Assembly (NCBI GenBank): GCA_018257865.1
Contig: JAEUBA010000009.1
Coordinates: forward strand, 186,001 to 250,000
DNA: 64,000 nucleotides
DNA from: Stereocaulon alpinum
Taxonomy: Eukaryota > Ascomycota > Lecanoromycetes > Lecanorales > Stereocaulaceae
Reading direction: 5' to 3'
Both the position numbers and the translations under genes were made by a program. The notes below the pieces were generated by a model. It worked only from the letters and a program-made list of their open reading frames with translations, was not told where the DNA came from and did not search any database. Shown here one piece after another: positions 20,695 to 33,029 of the stretch (its first letter is position 1; every line of letters starts with the position of its first letter).

Positions 20695-21874
20695 GGTGGT
20701 GGTGGTGGGGCGTGGTGTGCCAAGGTAGGCTGTTGAATAACGTGGACGAGAGGAACAATATAATTGTCCTGTGTCCGGAACGTTAGAAATGGCTATAACT
20801 TGATTGTCGAGTATGATGAGTGGGGTTGCACCCAGTGTGAAGAGCGGTCTCCCGATCGAGGTAGCAATAGTTGCCCTAAATGATTGGAAACATCTACTAC
20901 ACCTCAGTGGTGCCCAAATCTAAGTCTTGTCGTTGAATTCCTAACGTGCGGGCTGCCATTTTTTCATGGAAGAAATGCTTACTTTTTGACACTGGGTGCG
21001 ATGTGCGCGATTTATGTACAGTGCGTAGTCAGCATGCCAACGGCGACGGGAGTCAGCATGCCAAGACTTAGTATCTTCGACGTACCTACAGGCTACAGCC
21101 TACTAGGCATGTTGTACGCTGATCATAGGCGTGATGTGGTGTTCGAACGCATACGAATTAGCTTGAAATCGATACTTAGGATTCATCAAGGCCTTCTATA
21201 AGGAGTAACCGCGAAAGAGTAGTAATATCAATCGGTGAATTGTAGATACATGCCTCTAAACTCACCAGTAGAACTAAACATGTAGAGAGCTTCTTTCTCC
21301 TGACACGAAGGAAACTACCAAAATTCGGCAGGCTTCACTCGCAAAGTAGGCTGTAGGTAGGTCCCACATCTACATATCGAGTCCGCGGGTTCCAGAGTAC
21401 TGATCATCTGATTGGTGGACATCCTCCCGCCTACTAGCTTCCGCTAGGGGGCTTTTGATCCTACGAGTACTGCCAAGATTTACTCGGGTCCCCTCACGAT
21501 ATTCAACACTGAAAGTCTCGAAACCTCCGAAACTGGTTAGGTAGGGAGTGCTTACAAACTAGGTAGGTAGTACCTGAGGACTGAAGTACTACGTCGCCTT
21601 ATCATGCTTTGAAGTATGAAGCAACTTCAAGCGCATGGACGTAGAAGCTGATGCTAGGAGAAATGATTGCTTGATTTCCCGTAATCGAAGCTAATCTAAA
21701 ACGGATAATGTGAAGGAATAGTATGAATGGGGAAGTGAATCTGCGCCCTCATAGCTTATCCGTTATTCTAGGATATGATTCGTAAGGTATCCAGCCATTA
21801 TCATCTGAACGTGCATCATGCAAACTACTCCTGTACATGTCTCACTCGTGCATGATTGCCAGCCACTTGTTTTT
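20695..21874. other. Intergenic, no gene seen
   Basis: 1.18 kb downstream of KAP123. Contains a two-copy 14-bp direct repeat AGTCAGCATGCCAA (21027 and 21051). Short frames only. Confidence 0.35.
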
Positions 21875-24800
21875 TTACATCAAAGCAGCAAGACCCTCGT
21901 ATTTGCGCACTTCTTGCGGGTATTTGCCGGCCAAGAATTTAACAAGCTGTGCAATTTTCTCCCTTGTCTCATCTTTGAGCTGATCTTTAGGCTCCGGTGC
22001 CGTGACCTCCGCTAAAATTGGCAGTATCCGCGGGGTCAGGCTCATGATCGTTTTGTCTTGTTCTGAGTCTGGTCCTCCATTAGCTGGTACCTGGACCCGT
22101 GTTGGTTTGAAAGACTTACAAAGCTTAACCATCATATCGTACACAGGCTCATTCTCGTCGTAGTCATCGTGCAGGGGTAGAATGTCCATTAGCGCGGGAA
22201 GAATCTGGGCTGTGGGTGTTTTGACTGGATGTCTCATGATCATCCTGCTAACGCAACCAGCTGCATTGTCCTTGCATCGAGCTTCATCGGTATTGAGGAG
22301 TGGTTCGAGTTTTCCGAGGATAACGGGGAAGCTCTTTAGTATCTCCTGATCGTTTGTGGAGTTCTGTTGTAGCAGGCCGATAGCGTAAGCGGCGTTCGAC
22401 TTAGTCTCCGGGTCTTCGTCGCTCATACGATGGAGTAATGGCTTGAGTAAGATAGTAGTGAACGGCGTCACACTATTGCCCATGGCTTTGATACACTCGG
22501 CAATGACACCCACTGACGTACTTCGTTCCTTGGGGTCGCTGCCGCTTACGAATTTGAGGATAGGCTTCTCATACATCTTCCATAGCTCGGCAAAGGTTCC
22601 ACCCAATACCACGGCCACGGCAATAACTACATCAAGAGCGCTGTCGATCGCGTGCCAATCGAATTCGGACGTCTCTTCCAAAAGGCCTAGCTCTTCTTCA
22701 TCTCCGAAATCCTTCTGACAAGGGTGTGTCTTGGTGATGATGGAAAGCAAAATTTCGCACACGGTCTGGAGAGTACCTTGGTCGGCAATGAGGGCAGGGC
22801 CAGTAAGCTTCAAGGTCTCAGCGAGAGAGCGATTGATATCGGTAACCGTTGCTCTAAGTAGTCCGTTAGCAAAGTGAACAAGACAGACTTGGAAGAAGAA
22901 CTTCAGATAGTAAGACGTTGGTCAGAAGCAAATTCGTTTTCTCATCATGCACCGTAGTGCATCTGAGTGAGCTGGGATAACGACATGTGTGTCATCGTTC
23001 CAATATGTGAGGAATGGTGTAGCAATATTCGACGGAAAAGAGTAACATACCTATCCTCTTCTTCTTGCCAAATAGCTACGGTCCCGGTCATGACGATTCC
23101 CCCGAGTTGCGTGATTTGGGGGCTGGGCTGATTCTGTAGTGGCAAACCAGGAGTATAATCCTTGATCTCGTCCGGCTGAAGGCTCCATACAGCTGCATAA
23201 GCGCGAAACAGCGTGCTGATCGCACCTCTCTGCACACCTTCGTAGGAGTGTTCCAGAAGCGGTACAACCACCTCAATGGTCTTTTCCATGTAAGGAATGT
23301 AATCACGAGTTGTATGAGTTAGGATGTCACCCAAGACCTCCACAGCGATCTCTTTTTCTTGGGCAACCGCAGTAACTATGTCCATGTCATCCCAATCGTC
23401 ATCACTACCAGCATCGGCGGCTTCATCGTCAAGGTCTTCAATCTCAGTTGCTGAGATAATATCATCATCACTGAGGGCTGCGACTTTGATCTTCTTGCCA
23501 CCTATTGTGATCTCTTTCCCTGCGAGATCTTCTGCCTCGTCGCCCAGGTCGACTTCTAATTCGGATTCTTCAGTCTCCAGACACTCAAACAGGGCTTTCA
23601 AGACTCCATCCAAGAATGGCTTGAAATCGCCCTCGTAGACCTTCGCCATCATTGCCCAGAACAAGTAACTTGTCTCCTTCAGCTTTGGATGATCGAGGTG
23701 CAACCCTTCTTCAGTCGCTTGCATTAACGGACGCACATATCGGTGGAAAGCCTTTCCACCAACGGCCAAAGCCATATTGCCCATGGCATCGCAGGTGGCA
23801 GATCGTAGATCAAGTTCCTCCGCGCTGTCTTTCATTTGCACATACTCGGACAATACGTCCATAGTCTCCTCAAAGAAAGGTAGGAAGGCAGACTTAGCCG
23901 ATGCAGCTACCTGGCCCGTCGCACCAATTGCGGCACCTTTAATCTTGAAATCTGGGTGTTGAAACAATCGGCTCAAACGAGACATCAGCTCAGACAGATA
24001 CGTTTTGATATCGTCAGAATCTAGACCTTCCACGACAGAGTCAATACAATTGGTGCTGGTCCTGATTATGTCTATATTCTCCTTATCCTCGGGTCCGGAG
24101 AGGTTCTTCATCGCCATATCTAAATGCTTGACGATTGCTGGAATGAGTCTCTGGTGTTCTTTGCCAAGCTCTTCTGGAAGCTCTTCGGCGATTCGCATGA
24201 CGCCCTCCAACGCAGCACGTCGTACTTTAACCTCGGGGTCTTCCAACAGTCTCATGACTAGGGGAAATACCTCATGCATTTGTGTATTGATGAACTCTGG
24301 CGCCCCTTCGACACACATACCCAAGGCCATGATACCCGCCTGCCTCCGGTTTGGATCCGGACTAGTGACATAAGGGCCAAGGTTATGAAGAAGGGGAACC
24401 ACGACTTGGCTTGGAGGAAGCGTCGCGGCCATCTCATCGAGTAAGCCAAGTGCTGATCGTGGGGTAGTGACATCCTCATCATCAGCAACCGAATCTCCAA
24501 TCTCGGTCGAGATCTCCAAGCACTTCAATGTGAGCTGCTCTCCGACCTTTAGGCTCTGCATCTTCAGTTTTCTATACCTGACGCACTGCATAAGGAAGCT
24601 CAATGCTTGGGTTCTAGCATCTTCGTCTACTGATTTCTGCGCTGCAAGTGTAATCATAAACTGAACCACGTCACCAAAGGAAGGATTCAGAACGGATGAG
24701 TCGCATCCGAGGAGGGTCTGGAAGACCTCAAAGCTTTGTGTAACACGGTCCTCATCACCTTCATCCACAGCCTGCTTGAGGACAACCACCATTTGGGGGA

Positions 24801-25536
24801 TCAATGCCTGTACCATTTTGAGAGAATCTTCGTCATTATCTGTGTCCATGGTGATGGCGAGTCTGCTCAACGCTAGCATCGTGTTAGTCCTTACTGCAGG
24901 ATTTTGAGGATCACCTGGGCTTCTATTAGCGAATTTACTCAAGCCGCTAGCTAGGGCTTGGGTGTTTGTACGTATTGTCTTTGCAAATATCTGTAGCATC
25001 TCATGGAATCTAGGCATCATTTTGTCTCCAATAGACTCTAAACTCGTGAAGAGTAAGTAGGTCCCCACCTCCCTCTGTCGAGGGTCGGGATTGTTGGCTG
25101 CCCGTAGCAGGATGTCGATGATGTCCTGCCACTCCCCATTCTCAAGGTCTATTCTGGCAATCGAGACAATGACACGGGAAGCTGCATGTCGAACGATCTG
25201 CTCTTCTTCCTGCAGGGTGCCTTGCAGCAGCTGTTGGCGAAAATTGACCTTTTGCTCATTGGGAAATTCCTTCCAATGCTTTGGGACCAGTGAACGGGCT
25301 TGAGTAGCCGCTAGTTGTCTTAATGAGGACGGTTGATCCGACAGGAGGAGTTGGAGGAGAATGGAAAGCGACTCGGGAAGAGGATAGTAGTCGGCTCGTA
25401 GTGTTGCTGTGGCAGCCTTAACTCGCGCGGTGTCGGCTAAAGATAACACTTAGCTTAGAATGCAAGCAGACTCGAGAAGGGGCAACGTACGGGCAAGGAC
25501 CTCGTGGAAGAGGCCGAGGAATTTTTGAGTATCCAT
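21875..25536 (-). CDS. KAP123: Importin beta-4 / karyopherin Kap123
   Basis: HEAT-repeat nuclear import receptor; in yeast the main importer of ribosomal proteins and histones, binding RanGTP in the nucleus. Exons 25536-25491, 25436-23051 and 22853-21875 give 1136 residues, close to yeast Kap123 (1113). The N-terminus reads MDTQKFLGLFHEVLAPDTAR, the usual importin-beta N-domain start. HEAT repeats run throughout (EVKVRRAALEGVMRIAEELP, HPDFKIKGAAIGATGQVAAS). An acidic insert lies around residues 650-690 (DDDIISATEIEDLDDEAADA). The C-terminus ends KYEGLAALM. The second intron is 197 bp, long for this region. An upstream in-frame ATG at about 25602 (MTRFHGQ) is possible, but the family alignment favours 25536. 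Confidence 0.95.
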
Positions 25537-25811
25537 GACAGTGTCCAAGGTTCCCCGGCCTGCAAGGTATTTTGCGATATTTTGACCGTGGAAGCGCGTC
25601 ATTTCGAATTTTTGTTCGTCTGGAAAATCCCGAGGTTTCGCCGATGACTAGTGGCCTGAGGGGGTCTTGGCAAAGCTTTACCGTCCTTGCCGTCTCGACA
25701 GTAAGGTAAGGTAACAAACAGTTACCTTGGTTCTAGTCCTTCAGCATCAAGCTTACACTCTCAGCTTCGGAAGCATATATCCTGCTCAACAATCATATTA
25801 CGTAGACCAGT

Positions 25812-26185
25812 ATGAATTCTAAGCATCCCCATTCCTCAGCTCTTGGTACCAGCGGTCATGAAACCAGTTCTCGCCTTGTGTGGCCTCGAGCCGATAATCA
25901 ACCAACTGTCGAGTGGATTATCTGGCCGAAGGATGGATTCAACAAGGATGCCATCGCAAATACCACGGACTTCTTAAAGCAGCTTACTAATCTGTCAGAA
26001 ATCGTGTCGTACACTGTGGAGAATTCGTACATTGGTTGGTTAAAGTCACTGATTCACAACTCGATCAGATCAAAAAAAGAGAGGATGTGTCTGAGGTTGA
26101 AGAAAATACTATTGACTACGAAGAAGGTGCCGTGGTCCCAGTACCAACCGAACCTGCCAGACTATCAGAAGCGAACAAGGCATAA
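25812..26185 (+). pseudogene. Subtilisin-type propeptide (I9-like) fragment with one-base frameshift
   Basis: From ATG 25812 the frame encodes VEWIIWPKDGFNKDAIANTT, DFLKQLTNLSEIVSYTVENS, then around 26031 the likely protein moves to another frame: WLVKVTDSQLDQIKKREDVS, EVEENTIDYEEGAVVPVPTE and stop TAA 26183. Joined, this resembles the inhibitor-I9-like domain that precedes, or stands alone beside, fungal S8 proteases (WPKDG start, LDQIKKREDVSEVEEN end). No protease domain follows. A single missing base after VENSY would restore continuity, so this is either a fresh frameshift or a base-calling error. I only describe the break. Confidence 0.5.
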
Positions 26186-26322
26186 AGAGACATACTGTAA
26201 CAGTGCCGTTGGTATTACCAGGTATACTCTTACAAGTCATCCTACCTGGGTAAGATCTCAGGTTGATTGTTTGTAGCCAAGGCTCAACTCATCAAAATGA
26301 TCAGTCATCACCAGATCGGTCA

Positions 26323-26403
26323 ATGGGTTTTCAGTTCCTTGAGCTTCCCGTCGAAATTCGTCTGATGATCTATAAGGAAGCGCACAGTCTACCTACGTTG
26401 TGA
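26323..26403 (+). pseudogene. 2EXR/F-box-like N-terminal fragment
   Basis: GFQFLELPVEIRLMIYKEAH followed by SLPTL and TGA (26401). The pattern FLxLPxEIRxMIY is the hallmark start of fungal 2EXR or F-box-like proteins, usually 200-400 residues long. The frame stops after the first motif and no continuation was found, so this is a remnant. Confidence 0.5.
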
Positions 26404-27727
26404 CGAAGACACCAATGACGATTCTATCGTCTCCATCGAGTCATATTCTCACCCGTCGGACCCAGTGCTCCCAGAGGAGGAGAATGTAGCTTGGCAACGT
26501 TTCACATGACGAGTACCATCCCCAGTGGTCTCCATTACAACACACCGTGCCAAGACGGTATCCCATACCACCCGCATACAAAAATCATGCAGATTTAACG
26601 CAAAATAAAAATCAACTTCATCTCCGTTCCAGCCAAGAAGCATTCATAGCAGAAGAGCAGCGATGCGCCCACTCCCGCAGCGTAGCATAACTTAAAAAAT
26701 CCCAAAACACGCAGCCAAAACCCACCAACTTACATCCATCAACATCCCCCCTCCAACCCCCCAGCTCCAACGAAAAGCCTATCTAAACTCTCTCTACCCC
26801 TCCCCACCTCGCAGCCCCTCCAACCCCTCTATCCCCCCCTCAAACCCTCCCCCTCACACACCTTCAGCATCCTACCCCCCCACACTCTCCACACCTCCCC
26901 ACCTCGCCCAATACTCACCCCCTACCAACTCTCTGCAAACCCATTCTCCTGCATCTGCATCTCAATCCTCCATCCTCATTCCTCAAACAAGCGAGCAGAA
27001 CCCCACTACGTTACTGATACTGATATACTCTAGGTAGGTAGGTAGGTAATAGGTACTAGATAGGCTAAGTCACGTATTCCAAGCTAGGTTCAAGAAGGAG
27101 GGGAGGGAGGATGTGCTTCTTGAGATTGATGGGGAGAGTGGAGTGTGAGGTATGGAGGGAAGGAAGGGAAGGGAAGGAAGGGAAGGGAAGGGAAGGGTTC
27201 ATGGGGCGGATGTGGTGGGGAGATGTTGGTGAGGGTAGAATGAGGGGCAGAGGGGCAGAGAGGCGATGAAGGGTTATATCATGCTGCGGGCGCTTGGTGG
27301 TAATAAGGTAGGGAGGTGAGGTAGGTAAGGTAGTGATCCGTACCCTGCCAAGCCCGGTTTTGCAGTGTATTGAGGTGAGATTCATTGGTACAGATATGTA
27401 GTCAGTGAGATATGTGGTATAGCAGTGAGGATTTTCTGTGAAAGGTCTGGGCACGGTCATGAATGTAAGTGAGTTCCAAGTGCCATTTGATATATAGGCG
27501 AAAGCACCTATCAACTCAATCCTGAACCATAGCATTTTCCACCACACAATCCTAATAGCAAGATAGAAGGGAATGTTTAGAATAAGACAAAAGTGGTTTC
27601 CATAAGCTGTAGCCCGTGCTGAGACGCTAGGTATCATAGCCCATCCTTATCCTATCGTGTCATCATCTTTGATCAGACGCCCCATGTTCATGTCTCAATG
27701 GCAGATTGCCCAACGCCAAAGTCACGG
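26404..27727. other. Low-complexity intergenic region, C-rich then G-rich
   Basis: About 26690-26960 is extremely C-rich and G-poor on the plus strand; after 27000 the strand turns G-rich. Contains a TAGG microsatellite (about 27031-27048) and a GGGAA polypurine tract. The minus-strand frame 27065-27637 is the low-complexity complement and probably lies in the YAP1 3' region; I do not call it a gene. Confidence 0.5.
27155..27197. repeat. GGGAA/GGAA polypurine tract, G-quadruplex-capable
   Basis: Tandem GGAA and GGGAA units; the 3' end (27180-27197) has four GGG runs separated by AA, a perfect intramolecular G-quadruplex pattern. It lies downstream of YAP1 on the template strand. Confidence 0.85.
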
Positions 27728-29797
27728 TCATGAAAACATCTTTAAGAAATCAGTGGGCTCTCCAGTCGCAGGAGTTTCAGGACCCAGGATCGCATCAACA
27801 TCCTTCTCAGCGATGACGGCACCTTTACCCGAACACTTGGCTTTGGATTTGAGCTGTGAGCATAGTTCGTCCATATCGACCTGGCCTGATTGAGCCCTCT
27901 TGGATGTTTGAACACGGTCCCTACAGTACACCAGGGTCAGAGAAGCATATCGAATAGGGCGGGTCTATACGAACCAGAGCTTGTCACACGCGATGAAATT
28001 TCTAGCATCATCTGCAGGAACCATCTCGAGCGGGCTGCCTTCCTTCTGCTTATCGACTTGTTGCATCAAATCTTGTTTTGTTGGCGGACTAATGAAATTG
28101 CCTGTGTTATAAGGGCTCGAGAAATCTTGGGTTGGGAAAGCATCATTGAAAAAGTCACCAAACGCATTGTTGCTTAGGATGTTATCTTGTGGATCCCTGT
28201 AGTCACCAAACAAGACAGGATCAAATTGACCTCCATTCTGTTGCGCGAACCAGTCGATGCCGTTGATGTCGGCAGCTGGGGACTTCACCGTTTGTGAAGT
28301 AGCTGGAGCACCGTTAGACTCTGCAAGCATCGGAGGGACCGGTTCGGCTATGCTACCGCACGCTCTGGCCCATTCGTCACAAGAGGATGTCTTACCTCTC
28401 GATTCGGACTGAGTCATTGTCTCTTCGCTGATGGTCTTTAGATTACCTTCACTCGACTTTCGATTATCAGGCGAATCAGCGGAGGATTCTGGTGTAGTGC
28501 CACACGAGGAGTCGAGGGCATGAGACATTGATGAAGCTGGCGAATTTGTAATGGATGCAGCTGAAGCGTGCTGACCGTTGGCCATGTGAGCCTGACCGTT
28601 AGTGCTGCTGATGCTGGCCAAACCGTTCAGCGATACGGCCTTGTTACCAGGGAATGATACGTAATCTGACGAACTATTACGGCTGGCGTTCTCAAGAATC
28701 GAAGGGCTGAATAGTCCACTGAGCTCGCCAAATTTGTTGCTGTTGAAGCTACTGGGGGATCTCTGATATGTCTGAGGGCTGGCTGTTGTGCCGTTTAGAT
28801 TGGTGGGCGACTTCGCACTTGCAGATCCCGAAGATTGTTTCCTAGCAAAACCTGGAAGGCCAGTACTAGAGACAGAGGTTGAGCGCTGGCCAGCGAGTGG
28901 TGGTGATGTAGTCTTGGCAAGAGAGCCGTTGTTCATAAACGTGCCTGGAAGGTCCCCGAATTTGGGAAAGGCGAATTGGAAATCACTTCCATTACTGTTG
29001 TAGAAGCTACGAGTGGCAGACGGCGGTGGAGAATGTGAGACGCCTGTGCTGTTCAGTGACAGGCGTTTGCGGTACTCCTTGAGCTCCATGTTAAGCTTCT
29101 CGACTTGTGCGCGGAGTCGTCCATTCTCGTGATTTGTAGTCTCTGACGTCTTCTCCAGCTCTTCAACCTTAGTTTCGAGGTCCTTCAGATGACGTTCTTT
29201 TCGTTCGCGGAAGGCTCTTTGAGCAGCTCTGTTTTGGGCCTTGCGTTTCTGAGAGCCAACGAATTAGTACCTTCTTGGGATAGCTGTCGGATAATCACGG
29301 CTTACCGTAGTGGGCTCCCCAGTCAAAAGCTTACGTCCGGGCTTCTTTGCACCCTTGTCATTACCCTCGCGTCTCTTGCTAGACCCTTCTTCTTCATCGT
29401 CTTCGCCGCTTGCAGCCTTCCTCTTATCATGGTGCTCGCCGTCCTCGTTATATTCGGTACCAGGCAGATCTCCAAAAAGCTGATCGCCGGAATTATCCCA
29501 GTCAAAGGTTCCATCATCAAGGTCGTAATCTAAGAAGGAGGGACTTTCGTCGAAGTTACTGAGCTGGCCGGAGCCCGGAGTCTGCTGGATGGGAGAAGTA
29601 TACATGTCCACACCATTGGCCATTTTAGAATTAGCGTCGTATCTGGGATCGCTAGAAGAGCGTGCGCTAGCTGAAGGCCGGGTGCCGGCGTTTTGCTGGG
29701 GGGTTGGGGTAGGATTGTTGGAGGACAAAGCCTTGCGGAGAAGACCCTCTTGGCTGGGTGTTAACGAGAGATCGGGACCGAACGCTGTACCATTCAT
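27728..29797 (-). CDS. YAP1: AP-1-like bZIP transcription factor (Yap1/Pap1 type)
   Basis: Nuclear transcription factor for oxidative-stress genes; in this family oxidation of C-terminal cysteines blocks export. Exons 29797-29306, 29248-27975 and 27920-27728, 652 residues. The basic region and zipper start at residue 165 (KRKAQNRAAQRAFRERKERH, DLETKVEELEKTSE). An n-CRD-like segment has TSSCDEWARACGS. The c-CRD reads ARNFIACDKLW across intron 2 into MDELCSQLKSKAKCSGKG, so both cysteine clusters and the export-signal region of Yap1 are present. The last intron must be spliced to complete the c-CRD. A long 5' region (about 1.2 kb to the next gene) may contain a leader. C-terminus ends GEPTDFLKMFS. 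Confidence 0.95.
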
Positions 29798-31001
29798 GGT
29801 ATTGTAAGACGTTAATATCAGTGATAGTCGATGCTAATGCTGGAGAGCATATGATGGATGACAGGCAGGTGTTCCTTGAAGGTGCTTTTGTGAGCGGTAG
29901 GCTGCCGCTCTAACAATCGATATCTATGGTAGCTAGCCAGTCAAGGTAGACTTGTGGATGGTAATTAGTCGCTTTGATGGTGCAGAGAATGAGCTGGTAG
30001 CTGGTGGGTGATGCAGTGGTGCTGGGACAAGGAAGCAATCTGACGGGATATATTTTCGCCCGACCCCGCGTCAAGGGTTTGGCTTGGATGTGGCGCAGTT
30101 ATGTTATATGGGACAGCAACAATTGCACTATTGTTGGAGGAGCACTACCGTTTGAGGACAACAATTTGCGAATGCACTGCTGTGAGGTTGCGAAGAAACT
30201 GTAGAGTGAATGTCAGAGTTAAAGAAAGTTAATGGTGGAGAGTGATTTGAAGATGACGGGCTGCGGGTTAAAGACGGCAAGCTAGTCGAGACGTTCTGAT
30301 AGGTATCTAGGGCCAATTGGGGGCCTTGGACTTGGACAGTCGGTGTGCGACCGTTACAAAGCCTCAACAGGCAGACGGCGGATGACGCCGCGAGCGTTCA
30401 ATGGATCTCGATACTGTAAGTACCTTAGATTTATTCTAGTATGCGGGATAGACGCAGCTAAAGGACAGAAAGAGCAGTGACGACATTATTATTTGTGCAA
30501 GAAGCAAGGGCGTCTTGTTGACCCTGTGTCGTAGCTGTATGATTCTGACTCCTTCCACACGAGCATGTGCCCTAAACAAGCGAAGGAGTGTCCAATCATG
30601 ATGTGCGAAGTGGTTCTAGAACTGCATTGCTGAGAAATCAAAAATTTCTAAGTTCGGACCACACGTCTGTTAGACTTTCAACACCCCCACGAGCCCCACC
30701 TTTGTGCCTGTAGATGCATGAAACAGGGGCGTGTCCTGATCCTTCACGATCAGGTTGTCCTACACGTATGAGGGGTACACCGGGTCAGTTACGGCTGCCT
30801 TCATCAGGCCAGAGTGCGGAGGAGGGAGTGCGCTAAGCCTCAACGTCTACCTTAATACGCCATTCAAGTTACATCACTCATCATCACTCATTACTTACTC
30901 TAGCTAGCCTGTCACACATAGCGACATACCGAGACATAGCCGGCAGAGACTCAATCTTCCTTCCATTTTTCAGCTTGCTCAAGTCTTGTAAGAAGGACAG
31001 C
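29798..31001. promoter_or_regulatory. Shared upstream region, YAP1 / Tudor gene
   Basis: 1.2 kb between two divergent start codons, without supportable genes. Holds both promoters and probably long leaders. I see no named site with confidence. Confidence 0.4.
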
Positions 31002-32011
31002 ATGAGTAACGAAGTCGCCTCTTTAGAGGCCGATCTCAAGGAATATAGACTACAGGTACAGACATGCTCTTCATTCTTCGTACGCTTACATCCATGCTAA
31101 TTTCCCTCTCTTGCCCAGTTAGAAACAGTCCAATCCGGCCTCCAAGCCGATCCAGAGAATGCAGAGTTACAAAATCTCAAGGCAGAGCTTGAAGAAGTCA
31201 TTACCCTCACCGAAACCACGATCGCAGAGCTAAAGCCAGCTTCAGCACCAGTCTCAGCCGAAAAACAATCCACCCCACCTGTAAAGGAAAAGTGGTCCAA
31301 GGAGAATCATCCGGCCTTTCAGGCAGGCTATCGCAAACCAGCTGCGCTCGAGCCCGTGGATGAGCCTCAGATTCCCACTACGTTTTCTGTAAACGATACT
31401 GTCCTTGCGAAGTGGAAATCAGGGGACAAGTCTTTCTACCCAGCCAGAATCACATCCATTACGGGCTCCTCCAGCAAGCCTGTCTACATTGTCACTTTCA
31501 AATCCTACGCCACAACCGAGACTCTCTCAGCGCATGACATCAAGCCAATATCGAATGATTCCAAGAAGCGCAAAGCTGATGGTCCTCCAGGAGCGCCTGC
31601 GACGCCGTCGATACCTGCCAACACAAATGTGATCTCTGCAGCGGCGAATATTGACCCTACACTTGCGAGCCAGGCAAAGAAGGAGCCGAGCAAAGTCAGC
31701 GATGGCCCAGTACGGCCAGCGAAGGTACCACGAAAGGTGAAGGCGAATAAAGAGTTGGAAGCTGGTAAGAGCAAATGGCAAGACTTTACGATGAAGGGGA
31801 AGACAGGTAAAGTTGCAAAGAAAGAGAGCATGTTTAGGACTCCGGAAGGCGTCAATGCAAGAGGTAAGATGCTCCTCATTTCCTTCTTTCATGAAAAGTC
31901 AGGCTCACGTAGATGACAGTTGGTTTTACTGGCTCCGGCCAGCAGATGCGGAAGGATCCCGGTCGTAGCCGGCATATATACCAGCAAGGCGGAGATGAAG
32001 AGGGGTATTGA
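31002..32011 (+). CDS. Tudor-domain splicing factor, SPF30/SMNDC1-like
   Basis: Spliceosome-associated protein; the Tudor domain of the family binds dimethylarginine on Sm proteins. Exons 31002-31055, 31119-31863 and 31920-32011 give 296 residues. N-terminal coiled-coil-like part (LEADLKEYRLQ, LQNLKAELEEVITLTETTIA), then the Tudor domain at about 105-165 with VNDTVLAKWKSGDKSFYPAR and TFKSYATTETLSAHDIKPI, then an Ala/Pro linker and the conserved C-terminal tail KSKWQDFTMKGKTGK, ESMFRTPEGVNARVGFTGSG. This layout is that of SPF30 proteins. The third intron's acceptor (GATGACAG) is set by the VGFTGSG tail. Confidence 0.92.
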
Positions 32012-33029
32012 CGGCTGCATAGCATAGCGAAAGGGAAGGAAGGACACAAGGCTTGCACACAATATTGGCGCATCTGAGACGCGTATATGCTGACTTATGG
32101 TGGCTTTGGGGGACATCTAGATCAAGGGGACAATAGTGTTGTGGGATACGACATCAACTGACATTACTACCCAATACCTTCTTTGGTCGGCCCACGCTTC
32201 AGTATTGTGCGCATGCTAAAGATAGTTGTGCAGCTTACCATACTTCGAGTCGGAGACAGGTACCGAACCAGCATATCCGCCGAAGATGAATTGTCTGCCT
32301 TTCGCATGAATGCTAACCTACGGTACTTCAGCCTCGGCTTGGCGACCTTGCTCCGCGCTTTTCTTCACTTCTTCCTCCTCTCATAGATGCCATCACGAAG
32401 GCAATAAGGCCTTATGGCTTCTACGTCATCGTTTCGCCGCTGATGTATGCTGTAGGGTGCTGTGTGATGAATTGGATTGACTGCGTTCACCGTGTTGATG
32501 CTCAATAAATTATTCGTATCCCAAAATTCCAGCTACGTGAAGGATGACAACATTAAATGCGACTAATCGAGACACTCGCTGTGAACTTTATTCGCCCAGC
32601 TCTTGCGGCGTTCATGAGCAACAGCTTTTTCATCTCGGCCATGTGGAAGTTCAGGCGTACCATTCAGCCTCAGAACCCTTGACACGGGTGGATAGACACG
32701 ACTGTGCCGCAACAACGAAACGTGTAGAAACGACGCTGGCCGGACCCGTTCCTCATTTGATCACCGATCGTTTAAAATCGGTCAAGCAAGTGAGACGGAA
32801 CAATGCAACATACTCAAGAATGACAAATGATTCGTATACTCAATGCGCCGGTTTTTCCCTGTCATGACCAGTTATCTTTCTCAACTATGTGGTAATGCAA
32901 CCGAGTATATAACAGTTGCCCCTCTCAACGATCGCACATACCTCACACACATTTCCCAGCAATTTTTTATTCCTCTTTCCTCATTAACACGAAGACCAAT
33001 ATTCCACTAACAATCACAAATAATCAACC
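32012..33029. other. Intergenic, no gene seen
   Basis: 1 kb. A plus-strand frame at 32544-32867 is open but without recognisable content. The last 120 bp contain a plausible core promoter for the secreted-protein gene (GAGTATATAACAG near 32903). Confidence 0.35.

Noticed and set aside
27065..27637. 190-codon minus-strand frame
   Set aside because: Its second half is the complement of a GGGAA/G-rich low-complexity tract (S/P/L-rich), and it lies directly downstream of YAP1; probably 3' UTR or spacer.
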